From assembly GCA_016765535.1 (NCBI GenBank), contig JAESPQ010000052.1, forward strand, positions 101,170 through 137,749: 36,580 nucleotides of DNA, read 5' to 3'. The notes below the pieces were generated by a model. It worked only from the letters and a program-made list of their open reading frames with translations, did not search any database and had not been told where the DNA came from. This document shows positions 6,901-15,490 of this stretch, one piece after another. Made by a program: the position numbers and the translations under genes. The stretch is from Alteromonadaceae bacterium. Lineage in GTDB: Bacteria > Pseudomonadota > Gammaproteobacteria > Enterobacterales > Alteromonadaceae. The stretch's first letter is position 1, and every line of letters begins with the position of its first letter.

Positions 6901-9336
6901 CTATTCTTTCACTTTTTTACGGGCATTTTTGCCGGGACGTTTTTTTCGTTCGCTGCGTTTTTTTACTTTGCTTTTTATGGTTTTTTCTTTCGCTGGCTTA
7001 TCGGGTTTAGACTTACGTTTTTTCGTCTTTTTATCAGTTTTATTTTCTTGCTGCGATAAGTCATGCTCGGCAGACGGTTTAATACGTTTTGCTTTTTTAA
7101 GTAGCGCCTTTTCACCTGCCAGTACTAAATCAATTTTTTTCTCATCTAAATTAACCGCTGCAACCTTAACACTCAGCAAATCACCAACATGATATTTTAC
7201 GCCAGTATTTTCACCCACTAAACGTAAACGTTTTTCATCATATTGGTAATAATCTTGTCCTAATGATGAAATATGAATAAGACCTTCAATATGTAATTCT
7301 TGCAAGCGCACAAACATACCAAAATTAGTGACTGTAGAAATAACACCAGTAAAAGTATCACCAACATGGTCTTGCATAAATTCACATTTAAGCCAATCAG
7401 CCACATCACGAGTAGCTTCATCAGCACGGCGTTCGGTTAACGAACAATGCTCGCCTAATTCAATTACTGCCGCAGGTGGATAACTGTAGCAGCCAATATT
7501 AGCTTGATCATTTTGTTGGCTTTCTAAAATAGCTTTAATAATGCGATGAACAATCAAATCAGGATAACGACGAATGGGCGAAGTAAAATGACTATATTGT
7601 GCTAAAGCCAAACCAAAATGACCTAAGTTTTCAGCTTGATAAACCGCTTGACGCATCGAACGCAATAACATCGTTTGAATTAACTCTTGATCAGGCCTGT
7701 CTGCTACTTTTTTTAGTATTTCGCCATAATCTTTAGGTTGCGGATCTTCTTTATCAATATTACTGACATCAACACCAAGTTCAGCTAAATAACTGACAAA
7801 ATTAGCAAATTTATCACTACTGGGTTTGTCATGCACACGAAACAACGCGGGTACTTTATGTTTTTCAACAAATTTAGCCGTGGCAACATTGGCTAAAATC
7901 ATACATTCTTCAATGATCTTATGCGCATCATTGCGTGTTACGGCTTCAATACCGGAAATTTTACGTTGTTCATTAAAAATAAAACGTGTTTCTTGTGTTT
8001 CAAATTCAATTGCACCACGTTGTTTACGAGCCGTAACTAAAGCTTGATACATTTGTTCAAGATTTTCTAAATCTGGTACTAACGGCGCGTATTGTTGACG
8101 TAATAAAACACTCTCGCTATTTTCACTGTCTAAAATAGCCGCTACTTTGGTGTAGGTAAAACGCGCATGCGAGCGCATTACGGCAGGATAAAATTTACTC
8201 CCCGAAAGCTTACCTGCTGCGCTTACCGTCATTTCGCAGACAAAACACAATCGGTCAACATCAGGATTTAACGAACATAAACCATTAGAGAGTTTTTCAG
8301 GCAACATTGGAATAACTTGACTAGGAAAATACACCGAGTTACCGCGTAATATAGCTTCATTATCTAAGGCGGTATCTGGGCGGACATAATAACTCACATC
8401 GGCAATAGCTACCCATAAACGCCAGCCGCCACTTTTTTTCGGTTGACAATAAACGGCGTCATCAAAATCGCGAGCATCTTCACCATCAATGGTAACTAAG
8501 GGCAAATCACGTAAGTCCACACGTTCACTTTTGGATTTTTCTTCTACTTCATCAGCAATTTTTCCTACTTCTGCTAAGACTTCGGCTGAAAATTTATGAG
8601 GTAAGTCGTGTTCACGCAATGCGATTTCAATTTCCATGCCTGGTGCCATATAATCGCCCAATACTTCAACAATTTTACCCACAGCGTTGCGACGTTTACT
8701 TGGCCTTTGCGTTATTTCTACCGCAACAATTTGTCCATGACGAGCGGTGTTTTTATTGCTTTTATCAGCCAAGTCAATAATAATTTCTTGATTAATACGC
8801 GCATCATCAGGCACCACTATCGCCGTTTTTTCCCGTTTATTAATAAAAAAACGTCCTACTATTGGCGCTTTACGGGTTTCGATAATTTCAAGAATACGTA
8901 CTTCTTTACGACCTTTGCGATCTTTACTGTCGCTTGCCATCGCACTAACAATATCGCCATGAAAAACACGCTGCATTTCAAAAGATGAAATAAATAAATC
9001 TTTGCCACGTTTGCCATTTTCATCAGCATCTAGCACAAAAAAACCGTAGCCATCACGATGACCGATGACTTTTCCTGTTAATACATTCGCTTTATTGGGC
9101 AGCGCATATTGTTTAAATTTATTAAATATTAGTTGGCCAGCATTTTCCATTGCCCGTAGCCGACGTTTAATACCAATTAATTGATCATCGCTTTGATAAC
9201 CAAATTCTTGGCAAACTTGTTTGAAATTTAGTGGCGTTTGAAGGCGCTGAAATAGCGCTAAAATGTGTTCGCGGCTAGCAACGGGATTGTCGTATTTTTT
9301 TGCTTCGCGTTGAAAGTGGGGATCTTTTTTACTCAA
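6901..9336 (-). CDS. rnr: Ribonuclease R
   Basis: Processive 3'-5' exoribonuclease that digests structured RNA, rRNA fragments and tmRNA-tagged messages. Order: winged-helix N-terminus (to about residue 85), cold-shock OB domains, RNB catalytic domain with IDGEDARDFDDAVY (the aspartates matching E. coli Asp272/278/280/281), an S1 domain (VGDTFTGVISTVTNFGMFVRL) and a long Lys/Arg-rich tail. No ATG start exists. I choose the TTG at 9336 (MSKKDPHFQREAKKYDNP) because it aligns with the E. coli start; a TTG four codons earlier (9348) is the alternative. Length is about 811 residues. It heads an rnr-rlmB pair, but nsrR, the usual enteric neighbour, is absent. Confidence 0.95.
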   Translation of the reverse strand: MSKKDPHFQREAKKYDNPVASREHILALFQRLQTPLNFKQVCQEFGYQSDDQLIGIKRRLRAMENAGQLIFNKFKQYALPNKANVLTGKVIGHRDGYGFFVLDADENGKRGKDLFISSFEMQRVFHGDIVSAMASDSKDRKGRKEVRILEIIETRKAPIVGRFFINKREKTAIVVPDDARINQEIIIDLADKSNKNTARHGQIVAVEITQRPSKRRNAVGKIVEVLGDYMAPGMEIEIALREHDLPHKFSAEVLAEVGKIADEVEEKSKSERVDLRDLPLVTIDGEDARDFDDAVYCQPKKSGGWRLWVAIADVSYYVRPDTALDNEAILRGNSVYFPSQVIPMLPEKLSNGLCSLNPDVDRLCFVCEMTVSAAGKLSGSKFYPAVMRSHARFTYTKVAAILDSENSESVLLRQQYAPLVPDLENLEQMYQALVTARKQRGAIEFETQETRFIFNEQRKISGIEAVTRNDAHKIIEECMILANVATAKFVEKHKVPALFRVHDKPSSDKFANFVSYLAELGVDVSNIDKEDPQPKDYGEILKKVADRPDQELIQTMLLRSMRQAVYQAENLGHFGLALAQYSHFTSPIRRYPDLIVHRIIKAILESQQNDQANIGCYSYPPAAVIELGEHCSLTERRADEATRDVADWLKCEFMQDHVGDTFTGVISTVTNFGMFVRLQELHIEGLIHISSLGQDYYQYDEKRLRLVGENTGVKYHVGDLLSVKVAAVNLDEKKIDLVLAGEKALLKKAKRIKPSAEHDLSQQENKTDKKTKKRKSKPDKPAKEKTIKSKVKKRSERKKRPGKNARKKVKE

Positions 9337-9450
9337 TGTTTCTATCAATTTAAAATTACAATGCGGTAATTATACGCTAATTGTTAAATTTAAGCATGTT
9401 GAATTATTCATACCGATAAATGCCCCCTTTTATTACTAATGCGGAACTTA

Positions 9451-9516
9451 TGGGGTCAGCGACAAGTAAGTAAATAATAGTTGGATACTCATTTTGTTTA
9501 TTTGTCTCTGACCCCA
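9451..9516. repeat. TGGGGTCAG-ended inverted-repeat mini-element
   Basis: 66-bp non-coding element with imperfect terminal inverted repeats. The left end starts TGGGGTCAGCGACAAGTAA (9451). The right end reads TTATTTGTCTCTGACCCCA (9498-9516). Ends of the type TGGGGTCAGAG are common around small Y1-type (REP-associated) transposases in marine gammaproteobacteria, but no transposase is present here. The copy lies between the Ig-lipoprotein stop (9535) and rnr, and its transcript could fold as a hairpin. Confidence 0.65.
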
Positions 9517-9534
9517 AATTGCTAATGCATAGCG

Positions 9535-11907
9535 TTACGGAAAAACAAATTTTGCAGGTGTTATAAGCCCTTTCGCGGTAGTAATTTCTAACGATAATGT
9601 GCTTCCGCTAATTACATCAAAATCAAGTCGTATATCACCCGAATTATTATTATTACTTACTGTAAATATAGGAGAGCCACCATTATTTACCACAGTACCA
9701 ATAGGCATGGTTTGCCCTGCACTATCACTAAAGAAAAATGACACTTTAGTGGAAGCACTCGCTAAACCAATACCACCGCCATCACTATTGACTAAGTCAA
9801 CATTTTGATTAGCGGTATTCGTTAAATGCCATTTAGCGTTAGAGCTTGCCATCACTAAGACAATAGCTTTACGCACATTAATTGAGCGAGCATTATCAGC
9901 AGCACATAAAGCCCCCAAGCATTGCGGCCCATTAAATAAGGCGTCTGGTGCGCTAAAGCTACCATTATTATTAAAATCGATAAATAACTCACCTTGCTCA
10001 TGCGTTTTATTTTCATTATCATCGCGCCATGCTTCACTCATATCAAAAAATCCTGAGCTTTGCACGGCTAAACGATCTAACCCTGAACTTGCCGCATTGG
10101 AAACAATTGCATTACCATCTTGATCATCAAAGGTATTATTGCCATTGGTATCAAAAAAGCTTTCATGACCAACCGCAGTCACTAAAATAGTAATACGGTG
10201 ATCGCTTACGCGCGGTTCTTGACTTGTCCAGTTAACGGCGCAGTTACCATTAACGGTGGTACAACTCGGCTCTATTGCGCCGCCTTCCGTAGTAAAGTTT
10301 ACCGTAGTACCATCAGGTACTGGATTATTAAAATTATCGGCTAAATAAGCTCTAATTTCTGATATTTCACCGCTATGAGTATTTGCTTCTGGATTTAATA
10401 CCGTTGCCGATAAGGTCATTGATCTCTGTTCTGGTAATCCCGTATTAATAGATAATAAATCTGACTGAGTTTGTACATTAACCGTGCTGCCATTTTGTGT
10501 TAGTGATGATTTTGCGGTAACGCGCACTGCCGTTGGCACGCTCCCAGCAGTAACTTGCGTGGTAATTAAACCATTGCTATTAGTTAAGCCCGACAACGGA
10601 TTAAGCGTAATGCCACCGACATCAGTATCAAGAGAAAAATCAACTTGCTGTTGAGCTAATACATTGCCTAATTCACTTTTAATCTTAAAGGTTAAAATTG
10701 AGGTTTCTTGATTACCTTGTCCACCCGTACCTTTTAAAGTAATAGAAGTAGGTTGTGCCGAGATAAATTCAATAGACCCTAATTGCTCCCCTTGAATATT
10801 AATGGTCGTGGTTGCCGTATTAGTAACACCATTTGAGGTGACAGCAGCAATAATAACATCATCAGCACCTGTTGCTCCTGCGCAGCTAGTATCTTCAAAG
10901 GTAGCTCGGGCGCGACCGTTAACAGTAAAGACACTCGCATCAATCGTTGCATCACTATTAGCAACACATGTTGAGGTAAAGGTGACCGGAGTTGGTGTTT
11001 GAATACGCACTCCACCTGCATCGACTAAATCAACGGTCAAACCTAAAGTACCACCAGCACTAATGCTATTATTAGCTATAGATAAAGCAATATCACCTTG
11101 GGTAAACACTCCATTTTGATCAATCGACCCTATTTTAATTCCCTGATCAACAACAACCGCATCTGCCGCAACAATTTGATAGTTTAACGAACTAAAAATA
11201 CTATCATTACGGTATGTGGCCGTTAAAATACCCGCGCCTAGATCAGTAGCACCTGCACTACTTAAAATAACACTGGCTTGACCGCTAGCGTTAGTTAACG
11301 CACTGTTTGTAGATAACACTCCTTGTTCAGCATTAAAATCAACAATTTCATTCACAATAGGTTGATTATTAGCATTAAGTACCGTTGCTAATATAGTGAC
11401 ACTTTGATCTGCTTTAAATTGATTGACACTAATACCATCTAACAACAATTGGCTGCTAACTGTCGGTTTAGCAATAACTATTTCACTTTCAATAAATTCA
11501 AAATTAACAGGGTTAGCGGTAATTGTTGTCGCATTGGCCGCAACATTGACCGAAGCACTAATAGTACCCGCACTTAATGCTAAATCAGCATTAGTTAAGG
11601 TAACACTTGCTTGACCTTGAGCATCCGTTAACTTAGATGACATATTTAGCCCACCAAGATCGGTAGTAAAATCGACTTTTTGCCCTGCGATGGGTTGGTT
11701 GGTTTGATCGACTACCGTTGCCGTTACTGTTATCGCTTCATTTTTAGCAAAGCTTTGTTGAATCGCCCCCGTGCTATTGTATGTAGCTAGGTTAATACTT
11801 GTTGCTATTAATTCACCTATAGGTGCTTCATTCTTGCCTGACGGTCCATTACAAGCAGTAAGCAACAGTGTTAATAAAAGCACACAATATGAGGCAATTT
11901 TTTTCAT
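9535..11907 (-). CDS. Large Ig-like-domain (Big_1/invasin type) lipoprotein
   Basis: A surface or periplasmic lipoprotein of unknown role. The start ATG at 11907 is preceded by GGAAAAATAAT and opens MKKIASYCVLLLTLLLTACNG: a signal peptide with lipobox LTAC, lipidated at Cys19. An upstream in-frame start (12009) would bury this signal and is rejected. About five bacterial Ig-like repeats follow (around residues 49-137, 156-246, 276-371, 378-486, 496-580), each with the pattern TATV.D..NQPI.G..VDF....G..T.A.G.A.V. Next come two acidic loops that look calcium-binding (DTNGNNTFDDQDG near 586; DFNNNG near 645) and a unique C-terminal domain. The Ig repeats resemble invasin/intimin arms, but the translocator barrel is absent. 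It is wedged between motX and rnr. Adhesion or cell-envelope stability is a guess. Confidence 0.8.
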   Translation of the reverse strand: MKKIASYCVLLLTLLLTACNGPSGKNEAPIGELIATSINLATYNSTGAIQQSFAKNEAITVTATVVDQTNQPIAGQKVDFTTDLGGLNMSSKLTDAQGQASVTLTNADLALSAGTISASVNVAANATTITANPVNFEFIESEIVIAKPTVSSQLLLDGISVNQFKADQSVTILATVLNANNQPIVNEIVDFNAEQGVLSTNSALTNASGQASVILSSAGATDLGAGILTATYRNDSIFSSLNYQIVAADAVVVDQGIKIGSIDQNGVFTQGDIALSIANNSISAGGTLGLTVDLVDAGGVRIQTPTPVTFTSTCVANSDATIDASVFTVNGRARATFEDTSCAGATGADDVIIAAVTSNGVTNTATTTINIQGEQLGSIEFISAQPTSITLKGTGGQGNQETSILTFKIKSELGNVLAQQQVDFSLDTDVGGITLNPLSGLTNSNGLITTQVTAGSVPTAVRVTAKSSLTQNGSTVNVQTQSDLLSINTGLPEQRSMTLSATVLNPEANTHSGEISEIRAYLADNFNNPVPDGTTVNFTTEGGAIEPSCTTVNGNCAVNWTSQEPRVSDHRITILVTAVGHESFFDTNGNNTFDDQDGNAIVSNAASSGLDRLAVQSSGFFDMSEAWRDDNENKTHEQGELFIDFNNNGSFSAPDALFNGPQCLGALCAADNARSINVRKAIVLVMASSNAKWHLTNTANQNVDLVNSDGGGIGLASASTKVSFFFSDSAGQTMPIGTVVNNGGSPIFTVSNNNNSGDIRLDFDVISGSTLSLEITTAKGLITPAKFVFP

Positions 11908-12024
11908 TATTATTTTTCCAAAATAGCAAAACAGATAGATATACGGTGACGAATTAACGTAACTCAAGACGAATGGCAAAATTGTACGATGATTAGCCGT
12001 AAATGTCACATAGTTTACAACACA

Positions 12025-12642
12025 TTAATAAAGTGTTGTTTTAGCTTTTTCAACCACTTTAGTAGGTAATTTACTAGCCAGTTTTTCGAGTAATTGAGTT
12101 ATTTGCTTATGTCGTTTTTTATCTGCAGTAATAGAATGGTGTAACTGTGAATACAGCATAGGGTAATCTAATGGACTACCTTGTCCTTTGGTGTATATTT
12201 TAGCTAAACGAATTTGAGCTTTTATGTTACCGACTGAAGCTGCACGTTTTAAGTATTGAATGGCCTTTTTTATATCTGCCTGAAAAAACTTCCCTTGATG
12301 ATAATAACGACCTAACTGCTCAAGCGCAGCCGACAGCCCTTGCTGCGCAGATAATTGCATATAATGTAATCCTAAAGGAACATCTTTTTTTACACAAACC
12401 CCAAAAGCCAACATATCGCCCCAAAGATATTGATACGATGGTCTTTTTGCTTTAACAGCTCGCGCTTGAATATCTTGCACCAATTGACAATCATCTAGTA
12501 CAACTTGACTTAAATGTTTATTTTCTTTGATCAAATCAAGTAAAACATCATCAGAGTATATTTGCACTGCTTGCATATTAGCAGCGTGTGCCACTACAGT
12601 TAATGTACTGAATAATATGATGATAAAAAAAGATAAACGCAT
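12025..12642 (-). CDS. motX: Sodium-type flagellar motor protein MotX
   Basis: Periplasmic component (with MotY) of the T-ring that anchors PomAB stators in the sodium-driven polar flagellum. The conserved start of the mature protein is clear: VQIYSDDVLLDLIKENKHLSQV and the DDCQLVQDIQARA segment, then Sel1-like helical repeats (GLHYMQLSAQQGLSAALEQLG, AIQYLKRAASVGNIKAQIRLA) and SPLDYPMLYSQLHHSITAD. These match Vibrio MotX along the whole length. The start at 12642 is chosen because TAGGAT lies six bases upstream and it gives a clean signal peptide MRLSFFIIILFSTLTVVAHA; a TTG five codons earlier is rejected. Vibrio also carries motX close to rnr-rlmB. Confidence 0.92.
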   Translation of the reverse strand: MRLSFFIIILFSTLTVVAHAANMQAVQIYSDDVLLDLIKENKHLSQVVLDDCQLVQDIQARAVKAKRPSYQYLWGDMLAFGVCVKKDVPLGLHYMQLSAQQGLSAALEQLGRYYHQGKFFQADIKKAIQYLKRAASVGNIKAQIRLAKIYTKGQGSPLDYPMLYSQLHHSITADKKRHKQITQLLEKLASKLPTKVVEKAKTTLY

Positions 12643-12859
12643 AATGTATCCTAGCAATTAAAAGGTAATAGGTGTCCTAAATAGTTATCGGCCTAACAAC
12701 TAAAACATTTACCCACCGCACACCATAAATTATAAAACATAAAATCAACTCATACTAAAAACAAGCAATTAAAGTGCCTAAATTCAAACTAAAAAATAGA
12801 TAAATTCAGCATAATATTGAAATTTGTCCTATTATTTTAGTAGTGTATCGCAATTACTA

Positions 12860-12889
12860 TTGAATACCTCGCATAATTACGTTTATAGT
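12860..12889 (+). promoter_or_regulatory. Candidate sigma-70 promoter of the HD-GYP gene
   Basis: TTGAAT (12860-12865), 18-bp spacer, TATAGT (12884-12889), about 85 bp before the ATG at 12977. This is the best match in the 334-bp gap between motX and the HD-GYP gene. The remainder of the gap is AT-rich and I see no other gene or clear repeat in it. Confidence 0.4.
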
Positions 12890-12976
12890 GTAAGACTAAG
12901 TTAGTTTTCCTTTATGGATATGCTTAAAAACAAACAATAATAAATTAGCAACATTTTCAAGTAAGAAGAGACTTAA

Positions 12977-14140
12977 ATGTTTGAAGAAAAAGAAATAACT
13001 GAATTGGTCCCCGGTCAATACGTGATCGAAATAGCCAAACAAAATGGTAGTTTTTCCCTATCTTCGCCAGGGCATATTAAAAATCAAGCCGTTATTAACC
13101 ATTTAAAAAGCAAGGGAGTGGTAAGTGTTTTAATTGACCCAAAAAAAACACTTAAAAAAAATATAGAAAATAATAACGAAAATGGCGCACGTAAACTTTT
13201 AATCAAAGAAGTAAAAGAAGCAAAAGAAATTTTTAATGAGTCTAAAAAAATCCAACGCAGAGTGTTCGATGATGCTTTAAGTGGTACAGAATTAGACTTA
13301 ACGCCTGTCATTGAAATTACCAATAAATCTGTCGATGCCATCTTTAACAACCCTGATTCTCTCGCTTGTATTGTAAATATTCGCGAAAAAGATGAGTATT
13401 TACTAGAACATTCCGTTTCTGTTGCTATTTATATGGCAATATTTGCCCGTTATTTAAAAATTAAAAAATCTATCGTACAAGAACTCTCTATTGGTGCATT
13501 TTTACATGATGTTGGTAAAATAATGGTACCAGACGAAATATTAAATAAACCGGGTAAGCTCACCAATGATGAGTTTACCATTATGAAAACTCATGCCAAT
13601 CATTCTATTGATATAATAACTAAGACACCCGGTATCTCTAAATTAAGTTTAGAGGTTGCTGCACTGCACCATGAAAAAATTAATGGTGAAGGTTATCCTT
13701 TTAATGTTAAGGGTGATGACGTCACTAAGTTTGGTCGTATGATCGCTATTTGTGATATTTTTGATGCTTTAACTGCTGACAGGTGTTACAAAGAAGGATT
13801 TTCACATATCAAATCTTTTGCCATTTTACGTGAATTAGCACAACAAAATCATTTAGATATAAAGTTAGTGGATACATTTATAAAATGTGCAGGGGTTTTC
13901 CCTGTCGGCTCTTTAGTTAAATTAAAGTCGAATAAAATTGCCATTGTTGAAGAACGTAATCCTAACGACCCCACCAAACCTAAAGTAAAATCATTTTATA
14001 GCGCAAAAATGAATCATTATATCAACACTCAAAAAATTGATTTGCAAGACTCTAAAGATGAAATAGTAAAAGGTGTTCGCGCTAAAGACTTTGACTTAGA
14101 TATGAATAAAATTGTTGAGATGCTACTGATGCAAGGCTAA
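12977..14140 (+). CDS. HD-GYP cyclic-di-GMP phosphodiesterase with DUF3391 domain
   Basis: Predicted to hydrolyse cyclic di-GMP, favouring motility over biofilm. 387 residues, no membrane segment or receiver domain. Residues 1 to about 65 are a DUF3391-type N-terminus (ITELVPGQYVIEI). The HD-GYP core carries His145 (LLEHSVSV), His177-Asp178 (FLHDVGK), His206 (THANHS), His231-His232, the GEGYP signature (positions 237-241) and Asp260 (ICDIFDALTADR). All metal ligands expected of an active enzyme are there. A purine-rich AGAAGAG leader precedes the ATG. It is transcribed away from motX, with cheX convergent on the other side, so it stands as its own unit in a motility-flavoured stretch. Confidence 0.9.
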   Translation: MFEEKEITELVPGQYVIEIAKQNGSFSLSSPGHIKNQAVINHLKSKGVVSVLIDPKKTLKKNIENNNENGARKLLIKEVKEAKEIFNESKKIQRRVFDDALSGTELDLTPVIEITNKSVDAIFNNPDSLACIVNIREKDEYLLEHSVSVAIYMAIFARYLKIKKSIVQELSIGAFLHDVGKIMVPDEILNKPGKLTNDEFTIMKTHANHSIDIITKTPGISKLSLEVAALHHEKINGEGYPFNVKGDDVTKFGRMIAICDIFDALTADRCYKEGFSHIKSFAILRELAQQNHLDIKLVDTFIKCAGVFPVGSLVKLKSNKIAIVEERNPNDPTKPKVKSFYSAKMNHYINTQKIDLQDSKDEIVKGVRAKDFDLDMNKIVEMLLMQG

Positions 14141-14317
14141 CTCAGTTTGTTTTTATACGTTCTATTTTTTTCTTTTATTTTTTTTCTTTTATGCTCGCTA
14201 TTAAAACTATTTTTTTCAAAAAAAATCTACCTATAAATACATAATAAATATAGCGTGGTGTATTTAAAAAATACATTTTCCGCTCGTTTTCTCTGAGTTA
14301 AATTGGCGATATAATTG

Positions 14318-14376
14318 TTATAGATCGGCATTCATGCCGTCAATTGTTATTTGATGGGCTAAAAACCAACCTACAA
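14318..14376. repeat. MITE-like palindromic element (cheX/HD-GYP gap)
   Basis: 59-bp relative of the 26476-26528 element. Degenerate left end TTATAGATCGG, hairpin CGGCATTCATGCCG (14326-14339), TCAA, then TTTGATGGGCTAAAAACCAA with a decayed second hairpin, and right end CCTACAA (14370-14376). It sits between two convergent genes. Confidence 0.6.
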
Positions 14377-14391
14377 CTACTAGCTAGAACA

Positions 14392-14853
14392 CTAATCAAA
14401 GCTAAATTCTATGTATGCTCTCCCTAGCGACGAATTAAGCGGGATCATAACGATAGGACCGTCTGCTTTATGATTAATAGTATGCCCAGGACCTGACACC
14501 ACCATAGGTGTTGCCATATCAAATTCAATACCTTTTTCACTTAATAAACGTTTAGCACCACCTGTCACCATATTAGTGATTTCACCCACTAGATCAGTAA
14601 TTTCATCATTAATTTCATCTGGACTTTCACCAAACATATTATGCATAGCACCTAATGCTAGTCTTGCTTCAAAGGTAATTGATAGCGAGCCTTTTGCTTC
14701 AGGGCTCACCATACCAATTAAACCAGAGACATCACCTTTAGCAACAACCCCTTTTTTTAATTGCGGTTTTTCGGGAGTTAATTTCACTTGCGCCATAGTT
14801 TCCATGACGTTAAGCATTGATGTTAGAAACGGATTAATAAACTCTACATTCAT
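14392..14853 (-). CDS. cheX: CheX-like chemotaxis/CheY-P phosphatase-family protein
   Basis: CheX/CheC-family cytosolic protein, which in characterised members dephosphorylates CheY-P. 153 residues. It begins MNVEFINPFLTSMLNVMETMAQV, typical of CheX. The helix with the family catalytic Glu/Asn pattern is visible as ITDLVGEITNMVTGGAKRLL, and the end VMIPLNSSLGRAYIEF fits the fold. The start at 14853 is supported by GAAGG just upstream and by the family N-terminus. A longer frame to 14913 adds unrelated residues. No other che gene is in the window, so its CheY partner is encoded elsewhere. Confidence 0.85.
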   Translation of the reverse strand: MNVEFINPFLTSMLNVMETMAQVKLTPEKPQLKKGVVAKGDVSGLIGMVSPEAKGSLSITFEARLALGAMHNMFGESPDEINDEITDLVGEITNMVTGGAKRLLSEKGIEFDMATPMVVSGPGHTINHKADGPIVMIPLNSSLGRAYIEFSFD

Positions 14854-14929
14854 AAAGCCTTCCAAGCCCTTTTGGTTTATTAGTGTCTTGATTTTGCATA
14901 AGATTGAGAACAATGTAAATCAAATGGCA

Positions 14930-15430
14930 CTAATTATTAACTATTATTGTAGCAATATGCTGTGATCCATCGAAGGTTAAACTACCTTGGTTGTCATTAT
15001 CTTGAAAATTCACAGTATTTACTTGTTTAGCATAAGTATCGGTGAGTAAATCGTTTTTTACCACTAATCCGATTAAAAAATTTGGATATTTAGCTTCTTG
15101 ATAGATAAAAACCTTATCCCTGACTAATTCCAAGCCAACCCATGATAGTTTAATACTAGTATTATTATTTTGAATTTTAAAGTGTTTTTCGAAATATTGA
15201 CGAATTAATTGCTCATAACGAGGATGCTCAGGAGAAAATTTGATTTGTTGCTGCTGTGCTATAACGTTTTCAACGTCGTGCAAGGTAAATTGATGAATAA
15301 TTTCTATATAGTTAGTGCTATGGTTTACGTTAATTTCAGTAATACCAAAAAAGAAACGATGAGCCGACAGCGAAGCTATCGACCCAAAGAATAGCACTGG
15401 CAATACTAAGGCTAATAAAAATATTTTCAT
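14930..15430 (-). CDS. DUF6702-family exported protein
   Basis: 166-residue secreted or periplasmic protein of unknown function. The signal peptide is MKIFLLALVLPVLFFGSIASLSA, with the mature part starting HRFFFGITEINVNHSTN. The opening of the mature protein (HRFFFGITEI-N-N) and IEIIHQFTLHDVE are what I associate with DUF6702. Predicted mainly beta structure, no cysteines or catalytic motif seen. It lies 60 bp downstream of the M1 metallopeptidase gene on the same strand, so the two are probably co-transcribed. A helper or accessory role to the peptidase is an inference from position only. Confidence 0.7.
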   Translation of the reverse strand: MKIFLLALVLPVLFFGSIASLSAHRFFFGITEINVNHSTNYIEIIHQFTLHDVENVIAQQQQIKFSPEHPRYEQLIRQYFEKHFKIQNNNTSIKLSWVGLELVRDKVFIYQEAKYPNFLIGLVVKNDLLTDTYAKQVNTVNFQDNDNQGSLTFDGSQHIATIIVNN

Positions 15431-15490
15431 TTAATATTTTTCACTTAATGCAAGCAAACCTTAATATTGCGATTATAAAGTTCACTATAA

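Noticed and set aside
11908-12009. 34-residue N-terminal extension of the Ig lipoprotein
   Set aside because: It would place the lipoprotein signal peptide internally; the ATG at 11907 has a better leader and a complete signal with lipobox.
12901-12976. Sigma-54 promoter before the HD-GYP gene (TGGATATGCTT)
   Set aside because: It lacks the GG/GC pair at -24/-12 spacing; the sigma-70 match at 12860-12889 is better.
14141-14230. T-rich stretch after the HD-GYP gene as a terminator
   Set aside because: There are several T-runs but no stable stem before them; only weak AT pairings such as GTATTT/AAATAC.
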